Source: Allobaileyella intestinalis
Lineage (GTDB): Bacteria > Bacillota > Clostridia > Peptostreptococcales > Anaerovoracaceae
Direction: 5' to 3'
NCBI RefSeq assembly: GCF_009695865.1
Contig: NZ_VUNB01000005.1
Location: 124,001 to 188,000, forward strand
DNA length: 64,000 nt
The translations under genes and the position numbers were made by a program. Below are positions 1 through 8,918 of the stretch, one piece after another. How positions within the stretch are numbered: position 1 is the stretch's first letter; every line of letters starts with the position of its first letter. The notes beneath the pieces are model-generated. The model did not search any database. It was not told the DNA's origin and saw only the letters and a program-made list of their open reading frames with translations.

Positions 1-2
1 GG

Positions 3-473
3 CCGGATTACCACTGCATGATAAGTGTAAGAACTTTTTCGAAAGGATTTGGACTGGCCGGTGCCAGGGCAGGATATATTATAACTAACAAGGAACTTGT
101 AAGTTATATAGCAAGGGTCAGCAATCCTTACATGATGAACGAGATCTCCCGGGCCCTTACCGCAGCAGTCCTCAAATACAAGACACAGCCTGAAGAACAC
201 GGAATGGATTTTTCCATAATAAAAGGGGCTCTGAGAGATGCCTGCGGGCAGAGAATAATAATGGCGGAAACTGACGACAGAGTGCCGATCTGCCTGCTGA
301 GGCATGCAGATGAAAACGTGGATCTCCAGCAGCTTCTGCTGGACCGTGGAATCATCACCTGCAGCGGGGCGGAATTCGAACCTCTGGAAAAGAACTGTGT
401 AAGGCTGAGAGTTCCGGCCATCAGCGATGCAGGTATTCTGATAGAAGCCTTCAAGAAACTGGGCCGCAAGTAG
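3..473 (+). CDS. HisC-like PLP aminotransferase, C-terminal part (5' end outside window)
   Basis: This is the C-terminal half of a fold-type I PLP-dependent aminotransferase, closest in look to histidinol-phosphate aminotransferase or the related CobD family. The reading frame is open to the left edge of the window, so the ATG at 18 is internal and not the start. The segment TFSKGFGLAGARAGY carries the PLP-binding lysine (TFSK) and the downstream arginine that usually holds the PLP phosphate. About 150 residues remain, which fits the small domain. The visible part cannot tell HisC from CobD or an aromatic aminotransferase, and no his or cob neighbour is visible. A convergent terminator separates it from the next gene. 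Confidence 0.8.
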   Translation, partial: PDYHCMISVRTFSKGFGLAGARAGYIITNKELVSYIARVSNPYMMNEISRALTAAVLKYKTQPEEHGMDFSIIKGALRDACGQRIIMAETDDRVPICLLRHADENVDLQQLLLDRGIITCSGAEFEPLEKNCVRLRVPAISDAGILIEAFKKLGRK

Positions 474-500
474 AAATGCAGAATCCTTATAGATAAACAA

Positions 501-553
501 AAAGTGTATCCGCCAGTTCAGCTGATCACAGTTGTTTCTGACGGATATACTTT
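501..553. terminator. bidirectional terminator hairpin
   Basis: AAAGTGTATCCG at 501-512 pairs with CGGATATACTTT at 542-553 with one G-T wobble. It lies between two convergent genes and has A/T runs on both sides, so it can serve both strands. Confidence 0.6.
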
Positions 554-569
554 ATTAATTTGCTTTATT

Positions 570-1088
570 CTACTTTTCCCGGGACTTTTCTTCTGCAGAT
601 TTTTTCTTCAGGGCTCGCTGGCCTCTGGCGTTGGTGTTCATGCTGTTTCTGTATACAACAAAACGGTCGTACAGGTACTCAGAAACCAGGTTGCACCCCA
701 TGGTAACGAAGAGTACTGCATAGTCGTTCCAGTGGGCTGATTCTGAAAGATAATTTCCCCCAATTGTGGACAGTGGAGTGAACACACAGTAGAAAAGAAA
801 TACAAGGAACATGGCCTTTGGAACGTTATTTGAGGACTTAAATGTGAATTCCCTGTTCAAAGTAAAGTTCCAGAGTACTGAAAGAACCAGTGCCACCAGA
901 TAGCAGGGCCAGTATTTGAACGGGGTGAGAAGCTTCATCAGTGTAAATGAAACTGTCTCTATTATTCCGGCAGAAGCGGAAAAAAGGGCAAACTTTACTA
1001 CCTGGCTTCTCGTTTCTTTTGCGTCAGGAACGTAAGGCTTTTCTTCCGGAGAGTGGTAAGTGGTGTTGCTGTCTGTGTTTTTACTCAT
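570..1088 (-). CDS. GtrA-like (DPMS/flippase-like) membrane protein
   Basis: A 172-residue integral membrane protein of the GtrA family, small four-helix proteins implicated in moving polyprenyl-linked sugars or in cell-surface polysaccharide synthesis. The N-terminal ~30 residues are polar, then four hydrophobic segments follow (about residues 32-52, 58-78, 92-112 and 123-143). The NFTLNREFTF stretch after the second helix is the most typical family feature. The tail is strongly basic. I chose the ATG at 1088 because GGAG lies eight bases upstream; a GTG three codons earlier is also in frame. No glycosyltransferase is adjacent, so the substrate is unknown. Confidence 0.75.
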   Translation of the reverse strand: MSKNTDSNTTYHSPEEKPYVPDAKETRSQVVKFALFSASAGIIETVSFTLMKLLTPFKYWPCYLVALVLSVLWNFTLNREFTFKSSNNVPKAMFLVFLFYCVFTPLSTIGGNYLSESAHWNDYAVLFVTMGCNLVSEYLYDRFVVYRNSMNTNARGQRALKKKSAEEKSREK

Positions 1089-1261
1089 ATCAGTCACTCC
1101 ATGTCAGTCACAAGTATCTCAATAAAAACAATTTTTCCTTATGAAAAAATTATGACACTGTGAGGGCGTTATTTCAAGGGATGGAACAAAAGACGCAAAA
1201 CGGGAAATCAAATAAGAAGAGGAAAATCAGGACTGATTTGGTTAATTATTCCCGGTAAAAA

Positions 1262-1290
1262 TTGATGTAAAAATGTTATTGGATTATAAT
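1262..1290 (+). promoter_or_regulatory. sigma-A type promoter for feoAB
   Basis: TTGATG (1262-1267), a 17-base spacer and a perfect TATAAT (1285-1290) lie about 105 bases before the FeoAB start. The 5' leader is long enough for a Fur or DtxR-type operator, but I see no clear one. Confidence 0.6.
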
Positions 1291-1394
1291 TAGAAGTCAC
1301 TAACTAAAGATTAATAAGAAATATGACGTTCTTTAAGTAGAAAGGAATAACTGCAATCTCAATATGGCGGTTGCAGAATTCAGGAGAGATAATA

Positions 1395-3761
1395 ATGATC
1401 ACATTGAGGGACCTGAAGATTGGAGAAAAAGGAAGGATAACTAAGGTAGGGGGAGAGGGAGCTCTCCGCCAGCACTTCCTGGATATGGGCCTGATACCGG
1501 GGGCATCTGTGCAGGTGGAAAAATTTGCACCTATGGGAGACCCTGTTCAGGTAAACATTCATGGATACAGTCTTACCCTGAGACTGGATGATGCAGGAAG
1601 GATAGGTATTGAACCTCTGGGTGATGAAGAAATTCTTTCCCAGGAAACAGGAAAAGGAAGAAGAAGAGATATAGACGATACTGACCATCCTGGACTGGGA
1701 GAGGGAGGTAAGTATCACGTGAAGGAAGGGGAGAATCCTCTGCCTGATGATATGACTCTTACATTTGCCCTGGCTGGAAACCAGAACTGCGGAAAGACCA
1801 CTCTCTTCAACCAGCTCACAGGTTCAAACCAGCACGTAGGCAATTTCCCAGGAGTAACAGTGAGCAGGAAAAGCGGCCCTATCAGGAACCATGACAAAAC
1901 AGATGTAACGGACCTTCCGGGAATCTATTCCATGTCTCCATACAGCAGAGAAGAAATTGTTACCCGGGATTACATCATCAACCAGAAGCCAACGGGAATC
2001 ATCAACATTGTAGATGTAACAAATATAGAGAGAAATCTGTATCTCACCATGCAGCTTATGGAACTGGATGTGCCAATGGTGCTGGCCCTTAACATGATGG
2101 ACGAGCTCCAGGGAAATGGCGGGTCTGTGGACATTAACGAAATGGAAGGAATGCTGGGAATTCCTGTAGTTCCTATTTCCGCTGCCAGAAACCAGGGCGT
2201 TGATGAGCTCATAGAACACGGAATACACGTGGCCCACTATCAGGAAAAACCAGGCAGAATAGATTTCTGCGGTGAAGATGATTTCGGGGGAGCGGTCCAC
2301 AGGTGTCTTCATGCAATAATGCACTTCATTCAGGATCATGCGGCAGCTGCAGGAATTCCGGTGAGATTTGCTGCCACAAAGCTGATTGAGGGTGATGAGC
2401 TTGTTTCAGAAGCTCTTGGCCTTGATCAGAATGAAAAGGAAACTATAGAGCATATTATCAAGCAGATGGAAGATGAGCGGGGCCTTGACAGAGCTGCCGC
2501 AATAGCAGACATGAGATTTTCATTCATTAGAAAACTTGTGGATGCCACAGTAATAAAGCCTCACCAGAGTAAAGAATCAAAAAGATCTGAGGCAATTGAC
2601 AGAATCCTTACAGGAAAATACACGGCTATTCCGGCCTTCATCGGAATCATGGGAATCGTTTTCTGGCTGACCTTCAACGTTATTGGGGCGGCGCTTCAGA
2701 ACTGGCTTCAGATGGGAGTAGACGGCCTTATTTCGGTAACGGGGAAGGCTCTTCAGAATGCTGGTGTTGCCAGCCCTGTGAGATCCCTGATTGTCGATGG
2801 AGTGATGACAGGGGTGGGAACTGTAATCAGCTTTGTGCCTATTATCGTCACACTGTTTTTCTTCCTGTCAATTCTGGAAGACTCCGGATATATGGCCAGA
2901 GTTGCCTTTGTCATGGATAAACAGCTGAGAAAACTGGGCCTGTCGGGAAGAAGTATTGTGCCAATGCTGGTGGGGTTCGGTTGTACTGTTCCGGCAGTAA
3001 TGTCCAGCAGAACTCTGCCATCTGACAGGGACAGGAAAATGACCATCATTCTCACACCATTTATGAGCTGCTCAGCGAAGCTGCCGATTTATGGGTTCTT
3101 TACGGCCGCATTTTTCCCGGGAAAAGGAGCTCTGGTGATGATTGCTCTCTATCTCATAGGCATTTTTGTGGGAATAGTGGCAGCGCTGATCATGAAGAAC
3201 ACCACCTTTAAGGGAGAAGCCGTTCCATTCGTTATGGAGCTTCCAAATTACCGGCTGCCGGGCTGGAAGGGAGTGCTGAGGCTTTTGTGGGACAAGGCAA
3301 AGGACTTTCTGGAAAGAGCATTTACAGTGATTTTTGTAGCAAACATTATCATCTGGTTCCTCCAGAACTTCACATTATCTCTCCACATGACGGCTAATCC
3401 GGAGAACAGCATGCTTGCTGCCATTGCAGGTCTGCTGGCTCCACTGTTCATTCTGCCTGGATTTGGAAACTGGAAGGTGACCACCGCTCTGATAACAGGA
3501 TTTATGGCAAAGGAAAGCGTTGTTTCCACTCTTACGATTCTTTATGGTTCATCGGCTGGCCTGTCTGGATCATTGACGGTGTCTTCTGCCATGGCCTTGC
3601 TGGTCTTCTGCCTTCTGTATACGCCATGTATTGCAGCAATTTCTGCCATCAGAAGCGAGCTGGGTGGAAAGATTGCTGCCGGTCTGGTAGTCTGGCAGTG
3701 CCTGATTGCCTGGGTATGCGCAGTAATCGTCAGGTTTGGGCTGCTGGCTCTTGGGTTTTAA
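1395..3761 (+). CDS. feoB: ferrous iron transporter, FeoA-FeoB fusion
   Basis: An Fe(II) uptake protein in which the small SH3-like FeoA domain is fused to the FeoB GTPase/permease. Residues ~1-75 form the FeoA domain (GEGALRQHFLDMGLIPG). After a charged linker, the G domain starts with G1 GNQNCGKTTLFN, then NFPGVTVS and the DLPGIYS G3 motif. The C-terminal half has the FeoB membrane helices, including the paired conserved segments VGFGCTVPAVMSSR and MAKESVVSTL. At 788 residues it has the length expected for a FeoA+FeoB fusion. The ATG at 1395 has AGGAGA at good spacing; an upstream TTG (1371) lacks this. The gene is monocistronic between a promoter and a strong terminator. Confidence 0.93.
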   Translation: MITLRDLKIGEKGRITKVGGEGALRQHFLDMGLIPGASVQVEKFAPMGDPVQVNIHGYSLTLRLDDAGRIGIEPLGDEEILSQETGKGRRRDIDDTDHPGLGEGGKYHVKEGENPLPDDMTLTFALAGNQNCGKTTLFNQLTGSNQHVGNFPGVTVSRKSGPIRNHDKTDVTDLPGIYSMSPYSREEIVTRDYIINQKPTGIINIVDVTNIERNLYLTMQLMELDVPMVLALNMMDELQGNGGSVDINEMEGMLGIPVVPISAARNQGVDELIEHGIHVAHYQEKPGRIDFCGEDDFGGAVHRCLHAIMHFIQDHAAAAGIPVRFAATKLIEGDELVSEALGLDQNEKETIEHIIKQMEDERGLDRAAAIADMRFSFIRKLVDATVIKPHQSKESKRSEAIDRILTGKYTAIPAFIGIMGIVFWLTFNVIGAALQNWLQMGVDGLISVTGKALQNAGVASPVRSLIVDGVMTGVGTVISFVPIIVTLFFFLSILEDSGYMARVAFVMDKQLRKLGLSGRSIVPMLVGFGCTVPAVMSSRTLPSDRDRKMTIILTPFMSCSAKLPIYGFFTAAFFPGKGALVMIALYLIGIFVGIVAALIMKNTTFKGEAVPFVMELPNYRLPGWKGVLRLLWDKAKDFLERAFTVIFVANIIIWFLQNFTLSLHMTANPENSMLAAIAGLLAPLFILPGFGNWKVTTALITGFMAKESVVSTLTILYGSSAGLSGSLTVSSAMALLVFCLLYTPCIAAISAIRSELGGKIAAGLVVWQCLIAWVCAVIVRFGLLALGF

Positions 3762-3813
3762 TCAGGAAAAATTATCTTTGCATATATCGAACAGGCAGGA
3801 TCCTATTAGATGA

Positions 3814-3859
3814 AAAAACCGCTCTGACCATTGGTTTAACAATGATCAGAGCGGTTTTT
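3814..3859. terminator. strong bidirectional terminator
   Basis: AAAAACCGCTCTGA pairs with TCAGAGCGGTTTTT, the stem extends inward through CATTG/CAATG, and T runs occur on both strands. It ends feoAB (plus) and probably the Xaa-Pro aminopeptidase (minus). Confidence 0.85.
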
Positions 3860-3928
3860 ATCAATGCGTATTATTCCGCAGACCCCAGGGGCGAACACAG
3901 GTCTGTGTTCAGCTGCAGAGTAAGATGC

Positions 3929-5710
3929 TTACTTCTGGATAGGTTCTGTCTCGATCTTTACGAAATCAGCAAGCTCTTCGTCCAGCTTGTCCAGAATTGT
4001 ATCTCTAACCAGCTGGTTATAAGCGTTCAGCCATGCAACTTCTTCAGCTGTGAGAAGATCAGGGTTGATAGCCTTTCTCTCGTAAGGAACGAAGGTGATA
4101 GGCTCGTTTACCAGGTATCCGTTCTCATCCTCTTCGAACAGAACTTCGTTTTCAATTCTTACACCGAACTTGTGATCCAGGTAGAGACCAGGCTCATCGG
4201 ACATTACCATGCCGGCCTTGATCTCAATAGGTGTAGGAACACGTCTCAAAATGTTTGGTCCCTCATGAACACCCAGAACGTGTCCGATGCCGTGGCTCAG
4301 ACCGTGCTTGAAGTCCATGCCCACATGTCTCAGAGGCTGACGGGTAATGGAGTCAAGGTTGATTCCGTTCATGTCAGGTGTGAGCTTGGCTGTTGCCATT
4401 GCGATGTGAGACTTCAGAACGTATGTGTAAGTGTCCTTCATCTCTTGTGTAATCTCGCCAAGGGCAATAGTTCTGGTGATGTCTGTTGTACCATCCATGT
4501 ACTGACCGCCGGAGTCTACAAGAAGGAATCCTTCAGGAGCCAGAGCCTTGTCAGTTTCAGGTGTAGGAGCATAGTGGATGATGGCACCGTTCTCGTTGTA
4601 TCCGGAGATAGTTTCGAAAGACAGATCGAAGGCGCCCTGCTCTCTTCTGCAAGCTTCAAGATAGTCAGCAGCCTTAATCTCTGTGAGAGGCTGTTTTTTT
4701 ACGGCGTCCTTTACCCACTTGATGAACTTCACCATAGCGCAGGCATCTTTGATGTGTGCTCCAATGGTGCTGCGGATCTCGGTCTCGTTCTTGACAGCCT
4801 TCATCATGGCAACAGGTGTTGCATCTTCGATGATGTCTACGTTTCCGGACACGCTGTTTACAAGGGTGAAGTTGGCTGACCATGGATCCAGCCAGAGCTT
4901 GCTGTCCTCAGGCAGCTGGCCAACAGCCTCATAAATTTTTTCATAAGGCTCAACCTTTACATAGCTCAGGTTTTCAGGCAGCTTCTTTCCTGGGAGATCG
5001 TCCATAGCTCCGTCCATTACGAACAGCCTTACGTCATCCTTTTCCTTGCCGATGAGAAGGAAGGAGAAGAACACAGGAGTATAGTCAATATCTCCGCCTC
5101 TCAGGTTGAGAGTCCATGCTGTCTCCATAAGGTCGGTGAGCAGCAGGTAATCTGCGTCTTTCTCTGCCATTTCTTTCCTGATATCAGCTAGCTTCTGGTC
5201 TGCTGTACGTCCTGCGTTTTCATCAGGGAATACCCAGATCTTGCTAGGCTGGATGGCAGGTCTGTTTGTCCAGATCTCACCAACAAGGTCTTTGTCAGAC
5301 TTGATGGTTACGTCCATCTCTGTCAGTTCATCTTCGATTGCCTTACCGGAAGCAGAAGGAAGAACTCTTCCATCAAATCCCAGTACGAATCCCGGCTTCT
5401 TCTTTGCCAGGTCGATGAGGAACTCATCTACAGTTGGAACACCAGGTTCAGCCATTCTCATGAGCTGGATGTCTGATCCTGCCAGCTGTGTTTCAGCCTG
5501 AAGGAAGTATCTTCCATCTGTCCACAGATAAGCGCCTTCATCGTCAACGATCAGCTCACCGGACTCACCGGTAAGACCGCTCATGAACTCACGGGCCTTG
5601 AAATAATCATTTACGTATTCTGAACTGTGGAAATCTCCGGAGGGAACATAGTATACGTCGATACCGTTCTCTGCCATTTTCTTTCGAAGTTCAACTACTT
5701 CTTTTTTCAT
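3929..5710 (-). CDS. Xaa-Pro aminopeptidase (M24B), first copy
   Basis: A cytosolic metallopeptidase that removes N-terminal residues preceding proline. It is 593 residues, the long three-domain aminopeptidase P form with two creatinase-like N-terminal domains and a C-terminal pita-bread catalytic domain. Metal ligands are visible as DSGGQ..DGTTDITRT (two Asp), HGIGHVLGVHE (His), DEPGLY (Glu) and RIENEV (Glu). The start is the ATG at 5710, preceded by AGAGGTG; the frame extends 28 codons further upstream without a better ribosome site. A paralogue of the same architecture lies at 61809-63599. It is transcribed alone from its own promoter. Confidence 0.9.
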   Translation of the reverse strand: MKKEVVELRKKMAENGIDVYYVPSGDFHSSEYVNDYFKAREFMSGLTGESGELIVDDEGAYLWTDGRYFLQAETQLAGSDIQLMRMAEPGVPTVDEFLIDLAKKKPGFVLGFDGRVLPSASGKAIEDELTEMDVTIKSDKDLVGEIWTNRPAIQPSKIWVFPDENAGRTADQKLADIRKEMAEKDADYLLLTDLMETAWTLNLRGGDIDYTPVFFSFLLIGKEKDDVRLFVMDGAMDDLPGKKLPENLSYVKVEPYEKIYEAVGQLPEDSKLWLDPWSANFTLVNSVSGNVDIIEDATPVAMMKAVKNETEIRSTIGAHIKDACAMVKFIKWVKDAVKKQPLTEIKAADYLEACRREQGAFDLSFETISGYNENGAIIHYAPTPETDKALAPEGFLLVDSGGQYMDGTTDITRTIALGEITQEMKDTYTYVLKSHIAMATAKLTPDMNGINLDSITRQPLRHVGMDFKHGLSHGIGHVLGVHEGPNILRRVPTPIEIKAGMVMSDEPGLYLDHKFGVRIENEVLFEEDENGYLVNEPITFVPYERKAINPDLLTAEEVAWLNAYNQLVRDTILDKLDEELADFVKIETEPIQK

Positions 5711-5803
5711 AATTGCACCTCTGCTATCAGCATTAGAAACAAATGTATTTATCCTGGTGAATGGATCGTGCTTTTCAAAACACTGTTCATTCACACTTCA
5801 TGA

Positions 5804-5833
5804 ATTATAGCACACTTGTTTATCAGTGAACAA
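5804..5833 (-). promoter_or_regulatory. promoter for the first Xaa-Pro aminopeptidase
   Basis: On the minus strand TTGTTC (5828-5833), an 18-base spacer and a perfect TATAAT (5804-5809) lie about 95 bases before the start codon. Confidence 0.55.
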
Positions 5834-5910
5834 AAACAAACAAGGAAGATTATGAAATTCATGTGTTAATTATTGACCATTTTATGCAGCAATTTGTACG
5901 GAAAAACAAA

Positions 5911-5939
5911 TTGACATTGATAAATAGAAAGAGTAAGAT
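5911..5939 (+). promoter_or_regulatory. promoter of the marR-exporter operon
   Basis: A perfect TTGACA (5911-5916), a 17-base spacer and TAAGAT (5934-5939) lie about 90 bases before the regulator start. The rest of the 320-base divergent region is AT-rich and shows nothing else clear. Confidence 0.65.
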
Positions 5940-5994
5940 AGTTGCTGCTGTAAATACTTAACAAATGAAACTATTTACTGTGATAATATTTTAC

Positions 5995-6014
5995 GACCGG
6001 CAATAGTTCCGGTC
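5995..6014 (+). promoter_or_regulatory. GACCGG/CCGGTC inverted repeat before marR
   Basis: A perfect 6-bp inverted repeat with an 8-base AT-rich loop sits immediately before the start of the MarR-family gene. It could be an autoregulatory operator or an mRNA hairpin affecting translation. No repeat of this motif was noticed elsewhere. Confidence 0.35.
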
Positions 6015-6030
6015 ATACATGGAGGAAATT

Positions 6031-6597
6031 TTGAATCAGTACCACAGAAGACTTATGGATATTGTTTATGAGATCCGTAAACTTGACATCTGGAAACTGG
6101 AATCTGAACTCAACCGCCAGGAAAGCTATGTGATGAGGGCTATTGACGGATGCAGCCGCACGAATATGCCGGAATGGCAGGACGTTAACAAGAGTATGTT
6201 CAAGACAGGAAAGTCGGAACAGAATATTGAAAAATGCCGGGAGGAGTTCTTGAAAGTTTCCGGCGAACCGGGGCAGGGAACCAGACCCGTAAGGGTTTCG
6301 GAGCTGGCTATTGTTGCCAGAATGCAGATGCCTGCTATTTCCAGGGCCCTCAGCTCTCTGGAAAAGAAGGGCATGATATCCAGGCATACGGACAGCAGCG
6401 ACAGAAGGCAGACCATTGTGGAGCTGACCCCTCAAGGCCGTCAGTTTATCGTCAAGGCCGCGGAAAAGATGGATGAGTACATGGACGATATTTTTTCCGC
6501 ATTCACTGAAGAAGAGCAGGAAGAGCTGATCAGACTGCTGACAAAAATGAAGGATCAGGCAGCAATTCAGCTGGAGAACAGGAGGAACAGAGCTTGA
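6031..6597 (+). CDS. MarR-family transcriptional regulator
   Basis: A winged-helix repressor of the MarR family, about 188 residues. The helix-turn-helix (SELAIVARMQMPAISRALSSLE) is followed by the wing with DSSDRRQTIVELT, the family's DxRxxxxxLT signature. An insert of about 45 residues separates the first helix from the HTH, making it longer than the usual ~145 residues. The TTG at 6031 has GGAGG five bases upstream; the in-frame ATG at 6019 has no ribosome site in front, because its own G overlaps GGAGG, so TTG is preferred. The stop overlaps the start of the exporter gene, so this is probably the local regulator of that exporter. Confidence 0.85.
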   Translation: MNQYHRRLMDIVYEIRKLDIWKLESELNRQESYVMRAIDGCSRTNMPEWQDVNKSMFKTGKSEQNIEKCREEFLKVSGEPGQGTRPVRVSELAIVARMQMPAISRALSSLEKKGMISRHTDSSDRRQTIVELTPQGRQFIVKAAEKMDEYMDDIFSAFTEEEQEELIRLLTKMKDQAAIQLENRRNRA

Positions 6598-8918
6598 GGA
6601 ATCTTATCAGAAATATGAAACCATACAAGGGCCTGATATGTATAATGCTGGTCCTTCTCATGGTACAGGCATGGGCAGACATGTCACTGCCACAGTATAC
6701 GTCAGATATTATTGATACGGGCATTCAGAACAAGGGTGTAGAACACATCCTTCCTGAAAAAATCCAGGATGACGAGTATCAGATGGCTCAGATATTCATG
6801 GACAATGGCCAGAAGACCTCCTGGCAGAAGGCCTACAAGAAAACTGACGCTGAGAAAGATGGAAAGGTCATCTACAAGAGAAAGAATCTTTCTAAAGAAA
6901 AACTGGATAAGCTGGACAAGGAACTGCTTACACCGGTGGTTCTCACATATCAGCTGGGACACATGCAGGTAAAGCAGTATAAAGAAGTACTTGTTCAGTC
7001 TATGGAGAAGAATCCAGGATCGGCTGCCATGGCAGGACAGATCAGTTCCATGTCCATAGAGCAGATAAGCAAAATGCCGGGAGTCAACATCAGAACTTTC
7101 AAGGCAGAAGACCAGAATGGAAAGACGAAGACTTATGTTGATGCCAGACCTTCTGTCCAGGCAATGATTCAGTCTGGCGCCATGGATCAGAATGCTATCC
7201 ACAAGATGAAAGAACAGAACAACAAGATAGTAAATAAGACCGGAGACCAGACCCTTAAATCCATGGGAATAGCCTATGCCGCAGATTGCAGCAAGAAGGC
7301 GGGAATGGATATGAACAAGATACAGATGGACTATCTCTGGCACTGCGGACTGATTATGTTCATGATGGCAGGTCTGATGATGGTAATGTCTGTATTGGTT
7401 TCATTCTTTGCATCAAGAGTAGGTGCCAATATCGGACGGGATCTGAGAGGCCAGGTTTTTTCCAGAGTAATGAAATTCTCCAGTGCGGAAATGTCAAAAT
7501 TCCACACATCCTCTCTGATTACCAGAGCCACCAACGACATCCAGCAGGTGCAGATGGTTTCAACTATGCTCCTCAGAATGGTCCTTTATTCTCCGATTCT
7601 GGCTGTCTGGGGCATCGTTAAAGTTGCAGAGACAAAGGCACATATGAATTACGTCATTGTTGGCGGCGTAATGGTAATCGTATTCATGGTCATGATCCTC
7701 ATGGTTATTGCAATGCCTAAGTTCAAGGTTATGCAGAAACTGGTGGACAAGCTTAACGGGGTTTCAAGGGAAATCCTTACCGGACTTCAGGTAATAAGAG
7801 CTTTCGGCCGGGAAGATGTGGAGGAAGCCAGGTTTGATCAGGCAAATCTGGAACTGAAGAAGACACAGCTTTTCACAAACCGTGTGATGACCTTCATGCG
7901 CCCGATAATGATGCTCATCATGTACACTCTTACAGTAATTATCACCTGGGTAGCTGCTCACAGAATTGACAGCGGAGACCTTCAGGTTGGAGCAATGACA
8001 GCATTCATTACATACTCAATGATCATTGTCATCTCATTTATGATAATTACAGTAATGTCCATTCTCCTTCCAAGAGCGGGCGTTGCTGCCGACAGAATCA
8101 GAGAAGTAATCGATACAGAACCTTCAATAAATGAAAAGGAAGAAGCCAAGGAACTGAAGGTCACAGACGGAATTGTGGAATTCTCCCATGTTGATTTCAA
8201 GTATCCTGATGCCGAGGAAAATATCATCACAGATATAAGCTTTACTGCAAAACCGGGAGAGACTACGGCTATTATCGGAAGCACGGGATGCGGAAAGAGT
8301 ACACTGGTCAGCCTTATTCCAAGGTTCTACGATGTAACAGGAGGATCCATTAAGATTGACGGTCAGGACATCAGAGATGTGACAATCAAGTCTCTGAGAG
8401 ACGCAATCGGATTCGTACAGCAGAAGGGTGTACTTTTCTCCGGAACGATTTCATCAAATTTGAAATTCGGCAACGACCAGGCCTCTGATGAGGTGGTAAA
8501 ATCTGCAGCTGATACTGCCCAGGCCAGTGATTTCATAGAAGAAAAAGAAGAAGGCTTTGACAGCTTCATTTCCCAGGGGGGATCCAATGTATCCGGAGGA
8601 CAGAAGCAGAGGCTGTCCATAGCCAGGGCAATTGTTAAAGACCCGGCTATTATGGTATTCGACGACAGCTTTTCAGCTCTGGACATGAAGACAGATGCCA
8701 AGCTTAGAAAGGCTCTGGACAAGAAAGTAAAGAACACAACGAAAATCATCGTTGCCCAGAGAGTAGGTACAATCCTTCACGCAGAGCAGATCCTTGTTCT
8801 CGATGAGGGAAGAATTGTCGGCAGGGGAACTCATGAACAGCTGATGAAGAGCTGTGATGAGTACAAACAAATTGCAGAATCCCAGCTTTCAAGCCTTGAG
8901 CTGGAAGGGAGGGCATAA
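6594..8918 (+). CDS. ABC exporter half-transporter A with degenerate ATP site
   Basis: A 774-residue membrane-plus-ATPase half-transporter. After the first helix there is an insert of about 210 polar residues (about 35-245), predicted outside the cell, before the second helix; it accounts for the extra length over a normal ~580-residue exporter. The nucleotide domain has Walker A GSTGCGKST and a good signature VSGGQ. Walker B ends FDD (Asp instead of the catalytic Glu) and the H-loop His is Gln (IIVAQR). This is the non-hydrolysing half of a heterodimer with the next gene. The TTG start overlaps the marR stop (TTGA) and has AGGAGG eight bases upstream. Likely substrates are drugs, lipids or peptides. 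Confidence 0.88.
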   Translation: MRNLIRNMKPYKGLICIMLVLLMVQAWADMSLPQYTSDIIDTGIQNKGVEHILPEKIQDDEYQMAQIFMDNGQKTSWQKAYKKTDAEKDGKVIYKRKNLSKEKLDKLDKELLTPVVLTYQLGHMQVKQYKEVLVQSMEKNPGSAAMAGQISSMSIEQISKMPGVNIRTFKAEDQNGKTKTYVDARPSVQAMIQSGAMDQNAIHKMKEQNNKIVNKTGDQTLKSMGIAYAADCSKKAGMDMNKIQMDYLWHCGLIMFMMAGLMMVMSVLVSFFASRVGANIGRDLRGQVFSRVMKFSSAEMSKFHTSSLITRATNDIQQVQMVSTMLLRMVLYSPILAVWGIVKVAETKAHMNYVIVGGVMVIVFMVMILMVIAMPKFKVMQKLVDKLNGVSREILTGLQVIRAFGREDVEEARFDQANLELKKTQLFTNRVMTFMRPIMMLIMYTLTVIITWVAAHRIDSGDLQVGAMTAFITYSMIIVISFMIITVMSILLPRAGVAADRIREVIDTEPSINEKEEAKELKVTDGIVEFSHVDFKYPDAEENIITDISFTAKPGETTAIIGSTGCGKSTLVSLIPRFYDVTGGSIKIDGQDIRDVTIKSLRDAIGFVQQKGVLFSGTISSNLKFGNDQASDEVVKSAADTAQASDFIEEKEEGFDSFISQGGSNVSGGQKQRLSIARAIVKDPAIMVFDDSFSALDMKTDAKLRKALDKKVKNTTKIIVAQRVGTILHAEQILVLDEGRIVGRGTHEQLMKSCDEYKQIAESQLSSLELEGRA

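Noticed and set aside
3626-4879. 417-codon plus-strand frame across the feoB end and the Xaa-Pro aminopeptidase
   Set aside because: It overlaps a strong terminator and two certain genes and its product resembles no protein family.
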